The translations under genes were made by a program, and so were the position numbers. The notes beneath the pieces are model-generated. The model searched no databases, was not told the DNA's origin, and worked only from the letters and a program-made list of their open reading frames with translations. Of a stretch of 24,653 nt of DNA, positions 1 through 8,653 are shown piece after piece (the first letter of the stretch is position 1; each line of letters begins with the position of its first letter). Origin of the DNA: a virus; the IMG/VR virus record IMGVR_UViG_3300022208_000027, positions 1 to 24,653 of that record; one strand, written 5' to 3'.

Positions 1-646
1 ACCTGCATATATATTTGTTATATCTTCCATCTTGCTTTTGATTCAATGTCCAACTTTTAACATTATTTTGATCGTTACCTATCTCATGTAACAATTGTGA
101 TGTAGCAACGTCTGCTCCAGGGCGAAATATCAATAGTTTTCCGTCTCCAGAAGGTACTAAGAAAACTTGTTTTTTCCTTGAATAGCTTTGCAGAAAATCC
201 ATGCACCTATCACCATTCTCTGATGCCTGTAGCTCATTTGAAAAAAATATGTTTGTTTCACTTGAAACATCTTCGACTTTTATATTTACCCCAAGTGCCT
301 GGATCACATTTTCACATATTTTTTGCAATGAAATAGGCCCCCCTATCACACGAACAGATGAAGGCGTACTGCTGTCTATAAGGTCGCATGTATTATCTCG
401 ACCAGAAACAGTTATTGTATGGCTTGAGCTATCACCACTTGCGTTTATTTGGTCAACGAATCCTGTGCATTTTGCAACACCACCAATCAAAACAGATACA
501 GGGTCTCCACGTTTTATTTGAAATTCTTTGGGTGATAAGTCAGAGGTTGAAAAATAAAAAACTCCAGATGAATTATCAATACTTCTGGATACAGACGCTG
601 TTTCCCACCGATTATATGCAACTCCATTTACTCTTATTTCAAACAT
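1..646 (-). CDS. Mu gpP-like baseplate hub protein (partial, C-terminus beyond window)
   Basis: An open frame runs from an ATG at 646 to the left edge without a stop (215 complete codons); the rest lies outside. It begins MFEIRVNGVAYNRWETASVS and shows the alternating beta pattern of the phage late control D / Mu gpP / T4 gp27-type hub family: a short N-terminal ligand-like fold, a GDPVSVLIGG..CTGFVD stretch, SGRDNTCDLID near residues 85-95, and a LQASENGDRCMDFLQ helix. Known members form the central hub connecting the tube to the spike. The ATG overlaps the stop of the gpN-like gene by one base (TAATG), implying translational coupling. The order tape measure, gpN, gpP is that of phage Mu. 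The family call rests on pattern and synteny. Confidence 0.85.
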   Translation of the reverse strand, partial: MFEIRVNGVAYNRWETASVSRSIDNSSGVFYFSTSDLSPKEFQIKRGDPVSVLIGGVAKCTGFVDQINASGDSSSHTITVSGRDNTCDLIDSSTPSSVRVIGGPISLQKICENVIQALGVNIKVEDVSSETNIFFSNELQASENGDRCMDFLQSYSRKKQVFLVPSGDGKLLIFRPGADVATSQLLHEIGNDQNNVKSWTLNQKQDGRYNKYICR

Positions 647-1998
647 TATGCAATAGCCCTATTTTGTAATGCTGTTGTATCTCCTGTCATCTGCAATCCA
701 TTTTGATCAGGATTAAGACCTTTTATAACCTTAGATCTTGCAGTCAAAGATTCGGAATCTGTAAATTCTTCCGCGTAAAGATCATATGCAGTTACAAATT
801 GCGATGACTTTGATGGTTTATCTATACTTACAAGACCAAAGGCTTGTTGTGTTTTTTGTTCAAGTACATTTAAAGCTGACCTCCTAACATTTTCCACTGC
901 AAACCTTACGCTTGCAACTGTTTGTATTGCATCTGGAGCGCTTGTTCCAACTTGCATTATTTTTTTATATGCACCATCAATTTTATTCACAGTCTGATTA
1001 ATTTCGTTTGTTGTTAGGTATTCCCCTGCTGCTGCTTGCTCATATGCTCCGACAAGAGCGTTTACACGCTGTGTACGAACTGATAATCTCCTCAATGAGT
1101 TTCTCGCTATCCTGCATCCTGTTGTTGAAGCCCAATAAGGTACAACATTTGCTGTTTCGTCAAAGAAACCCTTTACTTCTCCAATTACGGAACTTCCAGT
1201 TACAATCAAACTTGATGTAGTACTTAGCAATTCTGAGCCATACTCTGTAAGATCTATCATTGTATCAACAGCACCTTTTACACCCATGCCTATGCTTGTA
1301 AGCTGCCATAATCCTTCGTCTATAGCTGTTCCTTGAACAAGAGATAAAGCCATGCCTGAAGGGTCTTGTACCAATGATTGTACTGTGTTTTTTATATCAT
1401 TTACTTTCTTTATAACTTTTTTAAGTGTATCTATGTCTACAATGCCTTCGATTTTTGATTTTAAATCATTGGCAAATGATACTATATCACCCTCTGCTGT
1501 TAAAACATCTTCTATTGATGTAGGTACTACCCATTTATTTTCAAATGCTTCCTGGATTGCAAGCCTTGCGTCATCGCCTTTTTGAAAAACCTCTTCTTGC
1601 GTTGTGCGTGAAATAGCAGGCGCACTTGCTGGCTTACCTGCTGCAAACTCAAGGCTGAATGTAATTATTCCAACTGAGGTTTGTGACGCATCTTTGCTAT
1701 AAGGTAATGCATATATGCTAATGCTTCCAAATGTTGGGAGTTGGAGTTTACCAGGGCCTTTTTGTTTTAATGCTCTTTCAAGTGATCCTGCACGTTCGCG
1801 CCACGTTTCACCCTGCACAAATGCCTGAACTCTGAAACGTGGTGGGAGTTCACCCAAGTCCTCTACAAATCTTTGAGAACTATCAGGATAGTCGTGCAAA
1901 ACAATTTTCCTGCCACCTTCTGTAAGAGCCTCGCTGCTAACCAAAAACGGGATTCCCCTAAAAGATGCTGGCAATAATTTGTCAATACGTTTTACCAT
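646..1998 (-). CDS. Mu gpN-like tail/DNA circularisation family protein
   Basis: A protein of 450 residues. The first ~110 residues (RGIPFLVSSEALTEGGRK, then HDYPDSSQRFVEDLG, then F.VQAFVQGETW) match the N-terminal domain called DNA circularisation protein N-terminus (Mu gene 43/N family). In Mu this gene is needed for tail and baseplate assembly; the circularisation name is historical. The remainder is helical and low in recognisable motifs, with a Thr/Ser/Gly-rich hydrophobic middle. The ATG at 1998 overlaps the TGA of the tape measure gene (TGATG) and is preceded by GGGGATGG; a TTG one codon upstream is in frame but less likely. It lies between the tape measure and gpP-like genes, as in Mu. 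Confidence 0.85.
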   Translation of the reverse strand: MVKRIDKLLPASFRGIPFLVSSEALTEGGRKIVLHDYPDSSQRFVEDLGELPPRFRVQAFVQGETWRERAGSLERALKQKGPGKLQLPTFGSISIYALPYSKDASQTSVGIITFSLEFAAGKPASAPAISRTTQEEVFQKGDDARLAIQEAFENKWVVPTSIEDVLTAEGDIVSFANDLKSKIEGIVDIDTLKKVIKKVNDIKNTVQSLVQDPSGMALSLVQGTAIDEGLWQLTSIGMGVKGAVDTMIDLTEYGSELLSTTSSLIVTGSSVIGEVKGFFDETANVVPYWASTTGCRIARNSLRRLSVRTQRVNALVGAYEQAAAGEYLTTNEINQTVNKIDGAYKKIMQVGTSAPDAIQTVASVRFAVENVRRSALNVLEQKTQQAFGLVSIDKPSKSSQFVTAYDLYAEEFTDSESLTARSKVIKGLNPDQNGLQMTGDTTALQNRAIA

Positions 1999-3779
1999 CA
2001 ATAAGCCATCCCCATATTTACGCCAGTGTTAAGATCTGGTGTTGCGCTTGTTACTTTTGTTCCTTGTTCTGCTGCGACTTTTATCGTACCTCCAACGTTT
2101 ACATTTTGCTGAGTTGCCTTTGTTTTTGCTGCGCTTTCTGATGCTCCTGATGCTGCCTTGCTTGTTTCATCGCCTATTCCGAAAGTTGATGTTAGCTGTG
2201 AAAAACCTCCTCTAAGCGTTTCTAATGCAGCTCCGAAATCCATATTAATTAAATTTGTTGCAACTTTTACAATTGTATTAAGACCAACTAAAAACATTTG
2301 CAATGGTATTAATGCGAGACTTATTGCTATTCCAATAACATCAAAAGCTTGTCCAAGTAAAATCATTATAGTTGATCCACTATCTCCTATACCTATAAGT
2401 GACATTAATGATGATACTGTATCCCACACAAGAGATCCTATTTGCCTTAGTCTATCAATTAATGGGTTGCCTGTTTTAATCCATAGACTAAATGCAGTTA
2501 TTGCTCCCATTACAGCAGATGCCCCTATTAATATTGGAGTTGATAATGCGGCTATAGCAGAGACAACCATGCCAATTACAACCAACATTGAGCCAAATAC
2601 AGCAACAAATATCATTGCTATAGCTGTAAATTTTGTAAACTTTGGATGTGCTTTGGAAAATTCACCAAACCATTTGGCAAATGCACCAAACACATTGGCG
2701 ATGATTAATATAATTGGTGCAAGTGCATCTCCAAGTTTTCTAAGAGAGTTTTTAGTTTTTTCCTTTGCAATATTTATCATAGTGCTTGTTCGTTCAAGAG
2801 TATTTTGCATTTCTTTTGTCATGGAGCCAAATGTTTCTTTTGACAAAGCTGTTTTCATTGTTTTGTCAAAAAGTTCCATGTTTGATGTTAATTTTAATAC
2901 AAATCTTCCAGATTCTTGGCCGAACTTTTTAAATATTACTTTTGCTCTTTGTGCTTCTGGCATTTTTGCAAGTTTTGCCATTTCATCCCTTACGCCAGAA
3001 ACAGGATCTTTCATAAGCTTATCCATCATTCCAGGCATAACCATCATTCTGTTGAGCATCATATTAAGGCCAGATGCTCCAAGCTCAGCTGACACTTCAA
3101 CTTGATCAGCAAATGCAGCAAATCCAGCAGATACTTCAGGCGGGACTTTAAGAGTCTTCATTGTACCTGATGTTCTCTGGACTATTTCAATTATATTTTC
3201 TCCACTTGTTGCCATTGTATTAGCAAGGTGATTCGCAGCATCACCAAACTTAATAACTTCATCCATTGATAAACCAAGCTTTGCTTTTATCGATCCTATT
3301 GCAGCGCCTGCTGATTCCTCTGTCATATCAAAAGCGACGGCCATTTTTGCAACTGTGTTAACAAATGGCATGAGATCTTTATCTGTTGTTCCTAATTTTT
3401 TACCCTCAAATGCTATCTTTGCAAGAGCTTCAGCAGGACGTCCAATTTTTTCTGACAATCCTTCTAATTCTACTCTTACGCCTGCCAATTGATCTTTTGA
3501 CATGTCCGAAACTTTACCAATATCTGCTATAGCGTTTTCCATGCTCAATGAATCATCAAGTAGTGATTTTATTGCTGCTGAGATTCCAACACTTGCTATT
3601 GCATTTTCAGCAGTAGCCATGCTTTCACCCCATTTTTTCATTTGAGTTGTGCTTTTAGATACTGCTTGCTTCATTTTTTTTGCAGATTCTGAAAATTTGT
3701 CTGTAACCTGTTTTATTTTTGAAAGAGGACCTGAATATCTATCAAGAATTTTATAATCATATTGTATTGAGTTTGCCAT
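1998..3779 (-). CDS. Tail tape measure protein
   Basis: A protein of 593 residues with the TP901-type tape measure core. A Lys/Ser-rich amphipathic start is followed at about 70-300 by a helical domain (SMENAIADIGKVSDMSKDQL; AELGASGLNMMLNRMM), then hydrophobic segments around 350-450 (IILIIANVFGAF, AIAMIFVAVFGSMLVVIGMV, LIGASAVMGAITAFSLWI), and a Ser/Thr/Ala-rich tail. Tape measures fix tail length and are ejected ahead of the DNA; the hydrophobic part is the presumed membrane-inserting section. It is short for a myovirus; by the usual rule of about 1.5 angstrom per residue it would set a tail of roughly 90 nm (inference). It follows the frameshifting chaperone gene, the standard position for a tape measure. 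Confidence 0.93.
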   Translation of the reverse strand: MANSIQYDYKILDRYSGPLSKIKQVTDKFSESAKKMKQAVSKSTTQMKKWGESMATAENAIASVGISAAIKSLLDDSLSMENAIADIGKVSDMSKDQLAGVRVELEGLSEKIGRPAEALAKIAFEGKKLGTTDKDLMPFVNTVAKMAVAFDMTEESAGAAIGSIKAKLGLSMDEVIKFGDAANHLANTMATSGENIIEIVQRTSGTMKTLKVPPEVSAGFAAFADQVEVSAELGASGLNMMLNRMMVMPGMMDKLMKDPVSGVRDEMAKLAKMPEAQRAKVIFKKFGQESGRFVLKLTSNMELFDKTMKTALSKETFGSMTKEMQNTLERTSTMINIAKEKTKNSLRKLGDALAPIILIIANVFGAFAKWFGEFSKAHPKFTKFTAIAMIFVAVFGSMLVVIGMVVSAIAALSTPILIGASAVMGAITAFSLWIKTGNPLIDRLRQIGSLVWDTVSSLMSLIGIGDSGSTIMILLGQAFDVIGIAISLALIPLQMFLVGLNTIVKVATNLINMDFGAALETLRGGFSQLTSTFGIGDETSKAASGASESAAKTKATQQNVNVGGTIKVAAEQGTKVTSATPDLNTGVNMGMAY

Positions 3780-3788
3780 TTAAAGCCC

Positions 3789-4435
3789 TCATCGACGCAT
3801 TTTTCTTTCAACTTCTTTGTTGTATCTATCTGTTTCAGCACAAACTAAACTAAGCTCCCACGCGGTCATATTAAGAACATCATTGTATGATATAGATCCA
3901 TCTGATCCGCGTGAGAGATTAACTGCATCAAGAATTATGCTACCTGCATCTCTGAGGGCATAAGAAAAAAAGAGGCGTATGTAATCGCCAGCTCTTCAAT
4001 ATCGTTTGCGCTCATTTGATCAAAATGAATATCCTTGATTGGAATTTTTCCATCACACATAATGATTGATTTTTTAGAATTCTTCAAAGCCATATCAATA
4101 AATAGCTCAATAAAATTGCCAATATCTACAGTTTTAGACATTTGAAGCATCATTCCAAGAGCTTTTTTCATCTCAAGGCTTTCTTTCTCAATGTCTTCGT
4201 CTGTCTTTTCGTGGAGTAGCTTTTGTTCATGCCCAACAACTTCATTCTGACTCTTTTCAGAAACCTCCATCATGGCTTGCATGATAAACTGTTTCATTCG
4301 AGACGATTTCTTAACATGCGCCCTTGTAGGCTCGTGAAGCTCAAGAAGTATTACCTCTTTCTCTCCTTCTCCAGCGAAATGAACCATAATGGGCTTGTTT
4401 AGATAATATTCATGTGTTCCGTTTGCAATATCCAT
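3789..4435 (-). CDS. Tail assembly chaperone, -1 frameshift extended product
   Basis: After residue 157 of the chaperone the message carries seven U's read as U UUU UUU. A -1 slip at this point opens a frame with no stop until TGA at 3791-3789, adding 58 residues (SYALRDAGSIILDAVNLSRG ... ending ERKMRR) for a 215-residue G-T type fusion. The added frame has no start codon of its own near the junction, fills the gap between the 0-frame stop and the tape measure start at 3779, and contains a MTAWELSLVCAE helix typical of T-type extensions. Lambda gpG/gpGT, P2 gpE/gpE' and Mu genes 41/42 use the same device. Inferred from sequence; not experimentally shown here. Confidence 0.8.
3935..4435 (-). 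CDS. Tail assembly chaperone, 0-frame product (Mu gp41-like)
   Basis: A protein of 166 residues between the tail tube and tape measure genes, where dsDNA tailed phages encode the G-type tail assembly chaperone. The N-terminus (HEYYLNKPIMVHFAGEGEKE, then LLELHEPTRAHVK) resembles the phage tail assembly chaperone group that includes Mu gp41: a strand-rich start with an E-P-T-R/G motif, then a long charged helical region. Such chaperones coat the tape measure and recruit tube subunits, and are absent from the virion. The last codons contain a T-TTT-TTT run that can shift ribosomes into the -1 frame (see the extended product). Without shifting, translation ends nine residues after the run. Confidence 0.85.
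   Translation of the reverse strand: MDIANGTHEYYLNKPIMVHFAGEGEKEVILLELHEPTRAHVKKSSRMKQFIMQAMMEVSEKSQNEVVGHEQKLLHEKTDEDIEKESLEMKKALGMMLQMSKTVDIGNFIELFIDMALKNSKKSIIMCDGKIPIKDIHFDQMSANDIEELAITYASFFLMPSEMQVA
3965..3971 (-). promoter_or_regulatory. Slippery heptamer T-TTT-TTT for programmed -1 frameshift
   Basis: On the - strand seven consecutive T's are phased with the chaperone frame as T TTT TTT, which allows both P-site and A-site tRNAs to re-pair after a -1 slip. The position, nine codons before the 0-frame stop and immediately upstream of the tape measure gene, is the expected one. Confidence 0.8.
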
Positions 4436-4476
4436 ATTATTTTACCTCTGCTTTTTATTCATACTAATTCACTATA

Positions 4477-4881
4477 TTATTGAATAACCATAGGATCACC
4501 TGAGAACTCAACTTCTACTACTCCGTCAGATGATGCATTTCTTTCAACAGCATTAATAAGAGACATTCCAGGAAATACCCTTACAAATGATGCACCATTG
4601 GCGTTGGCCTGATCTGCCTTAATGGTATTTGTTCCAATTTCTCTCTTCCATTCCCTAATTTTAGAGTCAAGATCGTTGTCAAGAAAAAGAGAAAACTTGC
4701 ACATTGACATTTGTGTTTCTGCATTCTCGGCGTGAACAGTTTCAACGTTTCCGCTTCCTGAACTCGCAGCCCTTACAGTAATTTCTCCTTCGCCACCATT
4801 GTAAACAAAGCTATTTGGTACAATCCTAAAAAGCTCATCGTTAACACGCACCGAAGGGACGCTTATTGATCTAATCGCCAT
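4477..4881 (-). CDS. Tail tube protein (Mu gpM-like)
   Basis: A protein of 134 residues directly downstream of the sheath gene. It has the compact beta-barrel pattern of contractile tail tube proteins: a short N-terminal strand, N-G-G-E-G-E-I-T-V-R near residues 28-37, then AETQMSMCKFSLFLDNDLDS, and a strand-rich C-terminus (VVEVEFSGDPMV). The length and the order sheath, tube, chaperone, tape measure fit the Mu tail tube family (Tail_tube). Tube subunits stack as hexameric rings around the tape measure, and DNA passes through them. The start is ATG preceded by AAGGAGATAAAAC. Confidence 0.88.
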   Translation of the reverse strand: MAIRSISVPSVRVNDELFRIVPNSFVYNGGEGEITVRAASSGSGNVETVHAENAETQMSMCKFSLFLDNDLDSKIREWKREIGTNTIKADQANANGASFVRVFPGMSLINAVERNASSDGVVEVEFSGDPMVIQ

Positions 4882-4892
4882 GTTTTATCTCC

Positions 4893-6473
4893 TTAAAATG
4901 TAATCTGTGTTCCAGTGCTTGAAATGCTGAATGTAAGTGTAAGAGGATAGTTGATCCTCTCCAGCTGCGTAATAATCGGCAACAGGCTTGTGATTGTAAC
5001 AGTCCTTTGAGCCTTGTTAATTGTAACAGTTGTGTTTGCTCCGAAGAATTGTTCTGCCTCGTCTCCAGATTCCACAAGAACAATGTTTCCGAGAGTCCTA
5101 TAAATATTTCCCAGTTCAGCCCTAATTGTTTCCTCATTTGCGACACTATATCCAGGCCTTGCGTTACCTTCTGCAAGTCGAGACTGTGCAAAAACAGCTT
5201 TCAAAGTCCTGAAGAAAATCTCACGGCAAACAGAACCTGTCCGAACGTAGTTGAAGAACCTGAATGAATCATTTACGTTCCCAGCTGCATCAGTTGTTCT
5301 TGTTGTAACAACAGCGCCCATAATCATTGCATTTTTAGCACTGTTGACACCGAATGTTGTAACTCCATCGTCTGCAAGGTCATTCTGTTCAGTGTTTGAA
5401 AATAGATCAGTCGGAGCAGTTACAGGGCATCTTGCCAAGGGAGTGTTGAAATAAGGCAATGATGCTGTGTGTGGCCCACCAATAGCGTCGAGTGGAGAAT
5501 TAAGAGCAACGATGTCATCAGCTATAGGGGCACCAGGAGTAAGACGCTTGGATTCTACTCCCTGAAAGTATGCCATTGTCCAGCTTGGATACTGCACAAT
5601 TGCACTTCCTTCTGTCGACCCACCTGTAACTTTATTGTTGCCACCAATTACAAGTGACTGAGTATTTATCGAAGACACAAAAGTTTTAAGGTTTGTCAAT
5701 GTATCAGATTTACCCATAAATGCTGTACCATCAAGGATATCATTCTGTGGGTTGAATCTGTCGTCAAGAAGGTCGGTCACTTCGCTAACTGATCCTTGCC
5801 AATATTCAGGCCAGTTGATTCCTGTAAACCGAAGACCTTCAATTACGTCAAAAATTCCGGTTGTGCTTGGGTCTGTAGCACCGCCTGTCCATCCTGTGAT
5901 TGTGTAGGAGATTCCAGCCACAACTCCTGTAACTTTCGTGCTGTAATAGTTTCCAACTGTGCCTGCATCTGATGCCGTGAATGTAGTTGTTGCTGTTGAT
6001 GTAGCAGCAGTGAAAGGAGGAAAGTTTTCAAGCGCTATGAATGCAGCAGTTACAGCCGTTGAAACATCGGCTGCCGTATCACCTATAGCCACGGACACGT
6101 CTACGCTGAACTGTCTTTCATCAGCAACAGCAACTGTAATAGTCCCTGTCCCAGTAGCTGTACCTATAAAAACTACTGTGGATGTAGCTGGAGTTGCGGA
6201 AACTGTAGACAACCCAATAACTGATAATGGAGAATATCCATCGTTTCCTTGCTGCCATTGCCTGATTCTGTGGTAAAGTTCATCGTTACCGAACTGAGAT
6301 CTTAAATCTGAAGCACTTTTGCCTTGAATTTCTGTATTTAATGCACCACTTGTTGCAGTTGCACCTGTTCCAAGCTGACCCACTATCAAATCGTTTCGGT
6401 CTGCGAAGGCATCTACTACGGCGGCCGGAAGAAGCTGTATTGTAACTTGAGGATATGAAGTTGCTCCTGCCAT
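4893..6473 (-). CDS. Contractile tail sheath protein (Mu gpL-like)
   Basis: A protein of 526 residues. The N-terminus (SYPQVTIQLLPAAVVDAF, then DRNDLIVGQLGTGATATSGA) and the C-terminal half (NYVRTGSVCREIFFRTLKAV, then ARPGYSVANEETIRAELGNI, then QLERINYPLTLTFSIS) match the Mu-type sheath. The C-terminal part forms the conserved core that clamps the tube and extends arms to neighbouring subunits. Residues ~95-205 form a Thr/Ala/Gly-rich beta insertion (GTGTITVAVADERQFSVDVS, then GDTAADVSTAV), which is the surface domain typical of Mu-like sheaths. It defines this phage as a myovirus. The ATG at 6473 follows the DUF2635-like gene by three bases. Confidence 0.93.
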   Translation of the reverse strand: MAGATSYPQVTIQLLPAAVVDAFADRNDLIVGQLGTGATATSGALNTEIQGKSASDLRSQFGNDELYHRIRQWQQGNDGYSPLSVIGLSTVSATPATSTVVFIGTATGTGTITVAVADERQFSVDVSVAIGDTAADVSTAVTAAFIALENFPPFTAATSTATTTFTASDAGTVGNYYSTKVTGVVAGISYTITGWTGGATDPSTTGIFDVIEGLRFTGINWPEYWQGSVSEVTDLLDDRFNPQNDILDGTAFMGKSDTLTNLKTFVSSINTQSLVIGGNNKVTGGSTEGSAIVQYPSWTMAYFQGVESKRLTPGAPIADDIVALNSPLDAIGGPHTASLPYFNTPLARCPVTAPTDLFSNTEQNDLADDGVTTFGVNSAKNAMIMGAVVTTRTTDAAGNVNDSFRFFNYVRTGSVCREIFFRTLKAVFAQSRLAEGNARPGYSVANEETIRAELGNIYRTLGNIVLVESGDEAEQFFGANTTVTINKAQRTVTITSLLPIITQLERINYPLTLTFSISSTGTQITF

Positions 6474-6476
6474 GGA

Positions 6477-6695
6477 TTATTCCCCCTTCTTATTCTTGAT
6501 TTTTATCAACTCAACGCATCCATCAACCTTTGCGTCTTTCATTCTCCTGCGCCACTTCTGTTCTTTTGGAACCATATGATCATCAACTTCAATCTCTATC
6601 CTATCTCCAGGCTTTAGTCCGTGCAGTCTTACCTGAGATTTATTCTCAATAATCGCTTTCGGCATCTGTTTATTCTCCCATTTATTTTCAATCAT
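6477..6695 (-). CDS. Small DUF2635-like tail protein
   Basis: A small protein of 72 residues, or 62 if translation starts at the ATG at 6665, which has its own GGGAG 9-10 bases upstream; the ATG at 6695 has AGAGG close by. The pattern VRLHGLKPGDRIEIEVDDHM followed by a W-R-R-R-M-K-D motif and a short strand resembles DUF2635, a family that sits just upstream of the sheath gene in Mu-like phages. Its role is not established; the position between the neck genes and the sheath suggests involvement in tail assembly. Confidence 0.6.
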   Translation of the reverse strand: MIENKWENKQMPKAIIENKSQVRLHGLKPGDRIEIEVDDHMVPKEQKWRRRMKDAKVDGCVELIKIKNKKGE

Positions 6696-6702
6696 AAAAC
6701 CT

Positions 6703-7830
6703 CTATGGTTCTAAATTTATTGCTAATGTTAATTTTTCTTCGTTGTCTGCTGTAAACATTCCCCACGAAGCGTTAAGCTTTCTAAATGCAACATCATCGT
6801 AGAAATTGAATCCGTTGCTAACTGTTATATCAACAGGTGTTTGCCAGTCGTAAACCTCTGTGTAATATGCAACGTTGCTTGTGCCGGCCCCATGTCCATT
6901 TGTGACTGTAACGAAATCTGACCCGTCTCTATCTGTTGCGAATCCACCGAATCCATAAAGTACATTTAGGAGATCAATATAAACCTGCCCGTATGCTAAT
7001 TCTTGTGCTGTAGCTCCAGATATTTTGTCAGCAGAACGAAAAAATACAACCACTGAAAAGTTTTGAAGAACCCTTAACCTCATTTCGTCTTGATGTGAGA
7101 ATGATGCCACAGAGTCATTAAGTGTATGCCTGTCTTTTGACACATCTACATCATTCATGATTACAAAGGCCCAAAGGTCGTTTGATTCAGGCTGTTTGCT
7201 GTAAATCTCATCTGCCCTGTCAATATTATCAGCAGCAGCAACACGGACTCCAGTTGTAGCCCATAAATCAAGTATTTCACCATCTGGAATAGAAGGGACT
7301 TTACCAGAATCAAGAGTTACAACAAACTGTGTTGTCGTAGGGGCAGAGGAAACAGATTGAGTACCTAATACACTTAATGGCCTTTCCTCGTACCCAATAG
7401 CATCTCCGGGCGTAAATGTCGGTATTCCTGTTGCTCCGGAAGGGTATCTGACTATAACTGTTTTATCTGTAGGCACATCAATGATTGCAAGGGTAACGTT
7501 CCATTCTAACTCGTTGAATCCTACGCAAGGTAATGGTTCTGTTTTAATTACTGCGTTAGGAGTCGTGAAATCGTGTACATCGATAAACTCAATCAGTGCA
7601 GTTTCTCCTGGGTCTTCGTCAGCGATACTTGCTATTGTATTTTGGGTTTTCCCTCCTACAAAAAGGATAGGAGATCCGGAAACCAAACCATGGGCCGAGA
7701 CTGTATCAACAGTGATGACATTACCAGAGTTAACAACAGCCTTCGAAATATCAATGTTATCAGAAAAAAAATCCGTAACTCTTGGCAAGTATTCGGCCAA
7801 ATGTAAAACTATGTCTCGCGGTGTTATCAA
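6703..7830 (-). CDS. Probable tail terminator / Mu gp37-type protein with beta insertion
   Basis: A protein of 375 residues between the gp10-like protein and the sheath operon, the slot used by tail terminator or tail completion proteins in Mu-like phages. The N-terminus (MITPRDIVLHLAEYLPRVTD) and C-terminus (QELAYGQVYIDLLNVLYGFG, then YDWQTPVDITVSNGF) could make up a terminator-like alpha/beta fold. The middle (~35-190) is beta-rich with V-S-A-H-G-L-V-S-G-S-P-I-L-F, a repeat-like motif seen in phage structural beta domains. It is much longer than a typical terminator (about 130-190 residues), so the middle is probably an insertion. It overlaps the gp10-like gene by four bases. The function is inferred mainly from position. 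Confidence 0.5.
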   Translation of the reverse strand: MITPRDIVLHLAEYLPRVTDFFSDNIDISKAVVNSGNVITVDTVSAHGLVSGSPILFVGGKTQNTIASIADEDPGETALIEFIDVHDFTTPNAVIKTEPLPCVGFNELEWNVTLAIIDVPTDKTVIVRYPSGATGIPTFTPGDAIGYEERPLSVLGTQSVSSAPTTTQFVVTLDSGKVPSIPDGEILDLWATTGVRVAAADNIDRADEIYSKQPESNDLWAFVIMNDVDVSKDRHTLNDSVASFSHQDEMRLRVLQNFSVVVFFRSADKISGATAQELAYGQVYIDLLNVLYGFGGFATDRDGSDFVTVTNGHGAGTSNVAYYTEVYDWQTPVDITVSNGFNFYDDVAFRKLNASWGMFTADNEEKLTLAINLEP

Positions 7831-8252
7831 CTTATTTTACCTGCCTCTTCAAGAATTTTATATGTCACGCCAGCCTTATTATTTATTGCCCTTATCAAGT
7901 GTGGTCTTGGTTTCATTTTGCGTGTTCCATTCTCCAGAAACACTGCATGAATAGCCTCTTCACCAATGTTCATCTCCTGATGGTTCCGAACTCGGTAGTT
8001 TGAGCTTTTCATCAAGCGTCCACTTCTGTTAGCTGGTGGTTCGCCTGGAGCAGATGCCTGGTGGTTTTTTCCATTGTATCTATATATCCGACCAGTTTTA
8101 GGGCCTTCTTTTATAAGCCTTTTATTTTCGCGTTTTACCTCTTCGCCAATGTCATGTAGAGCATTTCTGATATTAGACTTTTGCTTATTCGCAAGATCAG
8201 ATATATCAAGCAAAACTTCACGCGATCTTTTGTTTACGGTAACAGATATCAT
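7827..8252 (-). CDS. HK97 gp10-like head-tail/tail completion protein
   Basis: A protein of 141 residues with the layout of the HK97 gp10 family: an N-terminal helical section (LANKQKSNIRNALHDIGEEV), a basic middle containing HQASAPGEPPANRSGRL, then AIHAVFLENGTRKMKPRPHL. The E-x-G-T-x-x-M-x-P-R-P motif at the C-terminal end is the clearest signature of the family. These proteins act at the head-tail interface or tail completion. Four-base overlaps with both neighbours indicate a tightly coupled neck operon. Confidence 0.87.
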   Translation of the reverse strand: MISVTVNKRSREVLLDISDLANKQKSNIRNALHDIGEEVKRENKRLIKEGPKTGRIYRYNGKNHQASAPGEPPANRSGRLMKSSNYRVRNHQEMNIGEEAIHAVFLENGTRKMKPRPHLIRAINNKAGVTYKILEEAGKIS

Positions 8253-8653
8253 GCTTCACTTCCTGCAAGAGACTCAACTCCTCTTTCGGTGCAAAGTAGC
8301 CTAATTGTTAGCTTTTGTTCGTTGATGTCTTCAGATCCTACGATTCTTAATCGACGGCCATCATCAAGACGCACAAAATTATTATCACTATCAATAGGCC
8401 AAATTGCAGGATCATAAAAAATGAATATCTCGTGAGTTGGTCTGTCTTCAGTGTTTATACCGTCGAACCGTCTTGTTTCTTTGACGGTTGTAACGGCTGC
8501 CCAAGGTTTGAGCATCGACGTAAAAACAGTTCTCGGGTCAATTTCTCCGATTGCAGGAGGCAAGATGTCACGCCTGATAATGTCAATCTGATTATCCATG
8601 TCACCGCTGCATATCTTTGACCTTGTGACCTGTATCGTTTTGCATACTGGCAT
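8249..8653 (-). CDS. Head closure / head-tail adaptor (SPP1 gp16-like)
   Basis: A protein of 134 residues resembling the Phage_H_T_join group: an N-terminal MDNQIDIIRR strand, WAAVTTVKETRRFDGINTED in the middle, THEIFIFYDPA, then DGRRLRIVGSEDINEQKLTI, a small beta-barrel typical of stopper proteins that close the connector and receive the tail. The initial Cys-containing segment (MPVCKTIQVTRSKICSGDMD) appears genuine, since the ATG overlaps the upstream stop (TAATG). The gene order connector, stopper, gp10-like protein, terminator is standard. Confidence 0.8.
   Translation of the reverse strand: MPVCKTIQVTRSKICSGDMDNQIDIIRRDILPPAIGEIDPRTVFTSMLKPWAAVTTVKETRRFDGINTEDRPTHEIFIFYDPAIWPIDSDNNFVRLDDGRRLRIVGSEDINEQKLTIRLLCTERGVESLAGSEA

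Noticed and set aside
2158-3105. A long + strand open frame (315 codons) opposite the tape measure gene
   Set aside because: It is antisense to a clear tape measure protein, has no ribosome-binding site, and its protein (Ile/Asn/Thr/Pro-rich) looks like the mirror of Ala/Lys-rich coding sequence.
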